Source: Alphaproteobacteria bacterium (GTDB taxonomy: Bacteria > Pseudomonadota > Alphaproteobacteria > UBA9219). Taken from it: a stretch of 5,522 nt of DNA. Shown in pieces: positions 5,391 to 5,522 of this stretch. The first letter of the stretch is position 1; each line of letters opens with the position of its first letter. The notes under the pieces are model-generated. The model did no database searches, was not told the origin of the DNA, and saw only the letters and a program-made list of their open reading frames with translations. The stretch is from the NCBI GenBank assembly GCA_028693775.1, contig JAQUUS010000123.1, forward strand, positions 1 to 5,522. The letters are read 5' to 3'. Position numbers and translations under genes: made by a program.

Positions 5391-5522
5391 ATGCCTAAAA
5401 AGAGCCAGTTCCTTTGTTTTGCGATTTTAGCCGTTGCGATTCTTCTCTTTTTCCACAATGCCTCCATGGCGTTTCTCAATCCGGGCGCCATGGTTGGGCA
5501 CGACTACACCTATTTCTTCCCC
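5391..5522 (+). CDS. N-terminal fragment of a membrane protein (first 44 residues, runs off the window)
   Basis: The ATG at 5391 is preceded by AAGGAA (5375-5380) with a 10-base gap, and the frame is open to the window end. The fragment begins MPKKSQ and has one hydrophobic helix (about residues 7-21, FLCFAILAVAILLFF). It continues with FLNPGAMVGHDYTYFFP. A first helix followed by a loop carrying an acidic residue (HDY, Asp38) is seen in multi-pass GT-C-type glycosyltransferases and related membrane proteins, but 44 residues are too few to assign the family. The helix could also be a signal anchor. The gene is separated from the operon by 289 bases and is probably transcribed on its own. Confidence 0.7.
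   Translation, partial: MPKKSQFLCFAILAVAILLFFHNASMAFLNPGAMVGHDYTYFFP

Overview
The window reads as a piece of an alphaproteobacterial chromosome. The best evidence is the long minus-strand gene at the left edge, which encodes the N-terminal two thirds of HpnN, the hopanoid-associated RND transporter common in that class. A tRNA-Pro(UGG) gene with an encoded CCA end is also present. The class is an inference from the gene content; genus and species cannot be read from this sequence.

Layout. Positions 1-1668 (minus) hold hpnN, cut by the window edge. Positions 1794-1870 (plus) hold tRNA-Pro with a plausible sigma70-type promoter at 1756-1784. Positions 1942-2637 (minus) hold an unrecognised soluble, mostly helical 231-aa protein whose gene faces the tRNA tail to tail. 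Positions 2638-3076 are a 440-bp divergent intergenic region. It carries a promoter for the minus gene and, from 2792 to 2993, five consecutive inverted repeats that could fold as a structured RNA or leader. Positions 3077-5101 (plus) hold a tight three-gene operon: a 284-aa lipoprotein, a 134-aa helical protein with a hydrophobic C-terminal segment, and a 248-aa protein with a soluble N-terminal domain and three C-terminal membrane segments. Positions 5102-5390 are an intergenic stretch with a weak terminator candidate and several inverted repeats. A truncated gene for a membrane protein begins at 5391 and runs off the right edge.

How the genes may work together. hpnN and the tRNA are ordinary housekeeping or lipid-transport genes. 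The interesting part is the block between the tRNA-Pro 3' end and about 5100, where none of the four genes matches a family I can name. The three plus-strand genes have short spacing (22 bp, then a 4-base ATGA overlap), so they are probably co-expressed. Together they encode a lipidated protein probably in the outer membrane, a small helical protein that may touch a membrane, and an inner-membrane protein with a soluble domain. That suggests one envelope-associated complex. Inside the third gene an in-frame ATG at 4826 has a near-ideal ribosome binding site. It would make the three-helix membrane domain as a separate 91-aa protein, so the gene may yield two products. The function of the cassette is unknown; a stress, signalling or defence role is only a possibility.
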